Source: CAZHRJ01 sp964534765
Lineage (GTDB): Bacteria > Lindowbacteria > 2-12-FULL-62-27
Assembly: GCA_964534765.1 (NCBI GenBank)
Contig: CAZHRJ010000033.1
Span: 1-24,699, forward strand
Direction: 5' to 3'
Length of the DNA stretch: 24,699 nucleotides
Below, piece after piece: positions 23,093 to 24,699 of the stretch (its first letter is position 1; each line of letters starts with the position of its first letter). The notes under the pieces were generated by a model, which was given only the letters and a program-made list of their open reading frames with translations, had not been told where the DNA came from and did not search any database. Both the position numbers and the translations under genes were made by a program.

Positions 23093-24699
23093 ATGCGCGT
23101 AAAAGGGTTTGTCTTCTGGACCGGCCTTGGACTTTCTCTGGTCCCGCTGATGGTCATGCTGGCGGCGTGGTCGATGACTCCGCCGCATCGGGTGTTTCTG
23201 GGGGAACTTCAGACGGATCAGTTCTATTACGCCGCCAACGCCCGCCAGATCATGTCGGATGGGTTTCGGCCGGCCCATTCCAATCCCTACGATCCCAGAC
23301 CGGATGCCCCCCGCATCTATTCCCATCTCTTCACGAGCCTGGTCGGCCTGGCCGCCCGCATCACCCGGATTGAACCGCTCCACCTCTATCTCATCTTCCG
23401 GCCGGTCCTTGGGGTTCTGCTGGCGTTTGCCGTCTGGTTTTTCCTGGAATCCGTCGTCCCCGATGAAACGCTCAGAAAGTTCAGTTTCCTTCTCGTCATG
23501 CTGACGGGGGGCATATCCACGTATGTTTCGATCGCGTGGTCCCTGGCGCATCCGCAGTCCGCCGGATGGAGCGGATTTCTTGAGACTCTGGGAACAACAT
23601 TTGTGCGCATCGAGGAATTCCACGGCGACTGGCATTGCAATATCGCAAGAAATTATCTGTACACACCGGAACTGCTCTATCATGCCATCTGGTTTTGGAC
23701 GCTGGCCAACTTCCTCCGCCGGAAATTCCTCTGGACGGCGGCGGGTGTCTGGCTGGAACTCTATGCCCACCCCTTTACGGGTCCGGCCCTTGCGCTGGTC
23801 ATCCTCGCCCTGTGCGGAGTCGACTTTCTTCTGGACGCCGCCGGCCGGAAACGGAGACTCCACCTGGCTCTGGTGACGGTTGCCGGCCTGGCGGCATTCG
23901 CGGCCTATATCCATTGGTTGAATCAGGATCCGGGCCACCGGATTCTCCAGGATACCTGGCGGCGGTTCTGGGCGGTCATACCGTGGAACCGATATCTGCC
24001 TCTGTATGGCGTCTGGCTGCCTCTGGGTCTGATGGGATTTGTCTGGATGATCCCGAAATTCAAGGAACAACCCGCTGTCCGATGCCTCATGGTTCAAGCG
24101 GTGGTCATGGGGACTCTCATGAACCATCATCTCTGGATGGACCGGCCGGTCCAACCGGCGCACTTCTCCCGCGGGTATCTCTTTTCTTCTCTCGTACTCC
24201 TCAGCGTTCTGGGACTCCGGCATAAATTCCGGCATCTCTGGACTCGCCCCGCGCCGGCCCGCGCGGCCGTCGCCGCCCTCCTGGTTTTTCTCTCCGTTGA
24301 CAATGTGTTCTACGCCCTTTTCTCCGTCGTTCGGGCCCAGGATCCGCCGATGACTCTGTTGAAAGATCAGCGATTGATGATCGATCGACTGCGTCAGATC
24401 ACCGACCGACGATTCGTCGCATCCGACGGCAACATGGGCCAGGCCATCCCCGTTCTCACCCATCATCGATCGCTTCTTGGGCATAAACCCAATACGCCCG
24501 ACTACGACCGGGCCGAGGCCCTGTTTCTGGCGTGGGTCCGCGCCGGCCGGTGGGATCTCTTCCGGGTGTACCCGGATATTTCGCTTGCGGCATTGCCCAG
24601 GTGGGGCCTGCCGGTGCTCGAAGGGGACCCCGTCTTCAGGAGGGAATGGAGGCAGATTGCCGCCATTGGGGATTTCGTGTTGTATCAACGATCTGATAC
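23093..24699 (+). CDS. Polytopic membrane protein, possibly GT-C-like glycosyltransferase (3' partial)
   Basis: An open frame runs from ATG 23093 to the right edge without a stop: 535 codons and two bases. It starts 1 nt after bioD. The first helix (residues about 5-27, beginning FVFWTGLGLSLVPLM) is followed by a long loop with TDQFYYAANARQIM. Further hydrophobic helices occur throughout to about residue 405, roughly ten in all, then a soluble C-terminal part (LLKDQRLMIDRLRQI ... GDFVLYQRSD). The early acidic and aromatic loop after helix 1 recalls GT-C glycosyltransferases that use lipid-linked sugars, and the short C-terminal domain also fits, but I see no diagnostic motif. An antisense open frame over the same DNA looks like a shadow. 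Confidence 0.7.
   Translation, partial: MRVKGFVFWTGLGLSLVPLMVMLAAWSMTPPHRVFLGELQTDQFYYAANARQIMSDGFRPAHSNPYDPRPDAPRIYSHLFTSLVGLAARITRIEPLHLYLIFRPVLGVLLAFAVWFFLESVVPDETLRKFSFLLVMLTGGISTYVSIAWSLAHPQSAGWSGFLETLGTTFVRIEEFHGDWHCNIARNYLYTPELLYHAIWFWTLANFLRRKFLWTAAGVWLELYAHPFTGPALALVILALCGVDFLLDAAGRKRRLHLALVTVAGLAAFAAYIHWLNQDPGHRILQDTWRRFWAVIPWNRYLPLYGVWLPLGLMGFVWMIPKFKEQPAVRCLMVQAVVMGTLMNHHLWMDRPVQPAHFSRGYLFSSLVLLSVLGLRHKFRHLWTRPAPARAAVAALLVFLSVDNVFYALFSVVRAQDPPMTLLKDQRLMIDRLRQITDRRFVASDGNMGQAIPVLTHHRSLLGHKPNTPDYDRAEALFLAWVRAGRWDLFRVYPDISLAALPRWGLPVLEGDPVFRREWRQIAAIGDFVLYQRSD

Noticed and set aside
22994..24688. Long minus-strand open frame (564 codons) under the last membrane gene
   Set aside because: The product would be rich in Pro, Arg, Gln and Glu without any motif. 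The plus strand encodes a coherent multi-helix membrane protein that starts 1 nt after bioD, so this is a shadow of codon bias.
1..24699. tRNA, rRNA, insertion sequences, phage genes
   Set aside because: Reading both strands I saw no tRNA cloverleaf, rRNA segment, transposase or integrase.

Overview
The window is bacterial chromosomal sequence of moderately high GC, with tightly packed operons and many ATGA/GTGA overlaps. A 100-N spacer at 6313-6412 shows it is a scaffold, probably from a metagenome or a draft assembly. It carries complex I membrane-arm genes, a type-2 NADH dehydrogenase, hybrid two-component signalling, GreA, MoaC, BioF and BioD. This suggests a respiring, probably uncultivated Gram-negative-type bacterium; I cannot name the phylum.

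Layout. (1) 1-3091, rightward: the tail of a membrane protein, a P-II-like regulator, a large membrane protein with a peptidase-M50-like but catalytically dead core and two cyclic-nucleotide-binding (cNMP) domains, and a pseudopilin-like protein. (2) 3112-4704, accessory island: an XRE regulator with a dyad inside its promoter, a nucleotidyltransferase apparently starting at CTG (toxin-antitoxin-like pair), then a convergent retropepsin-like protease in AT-richer DNA. (3) 4702-7602, leftward operon: greA, a receiver protein with an (APTD)n tail, and a PAS-histidine kinase-receiver hybrid. (4) 7645-16929, leftward operon: an NDH-2-cNMP fusion, then nuoH-I-J-K-L-M-N with no nuoA-G. (5) 17035-24699, rightward operon from a divergent promoter: SAM hydrolase (DUF62 type), a 959-residue protein with two cNMP domains, moaC, bioF, bioD, and a polytopic membrane protein running off the end.

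Three themes run across the window. First, five cNMP-type domains sit in three unrelated architectures (dead-protease membrane protein, NDH-2, soluble 959-residue protein), which suggests that respiration and membrane processes respond to a cyclic-nucleotide-type ligand or use these folds as interaction modules. Second, all five promoter-proximal genes with a recognisable promoter have the -10 hexamer ending 7-8 nt before the ATG. This predicts leaderless mRNAs, while several operon-internal genes have Shine-Dalgarno sequences. Third, two related 12-bp tandem repeats (9 of 12 bases identical between units) sit exactly at gene junctions and encode disordered four-residue tails (APTD at the end of the receiver protein, SPSA at the start of BioF).
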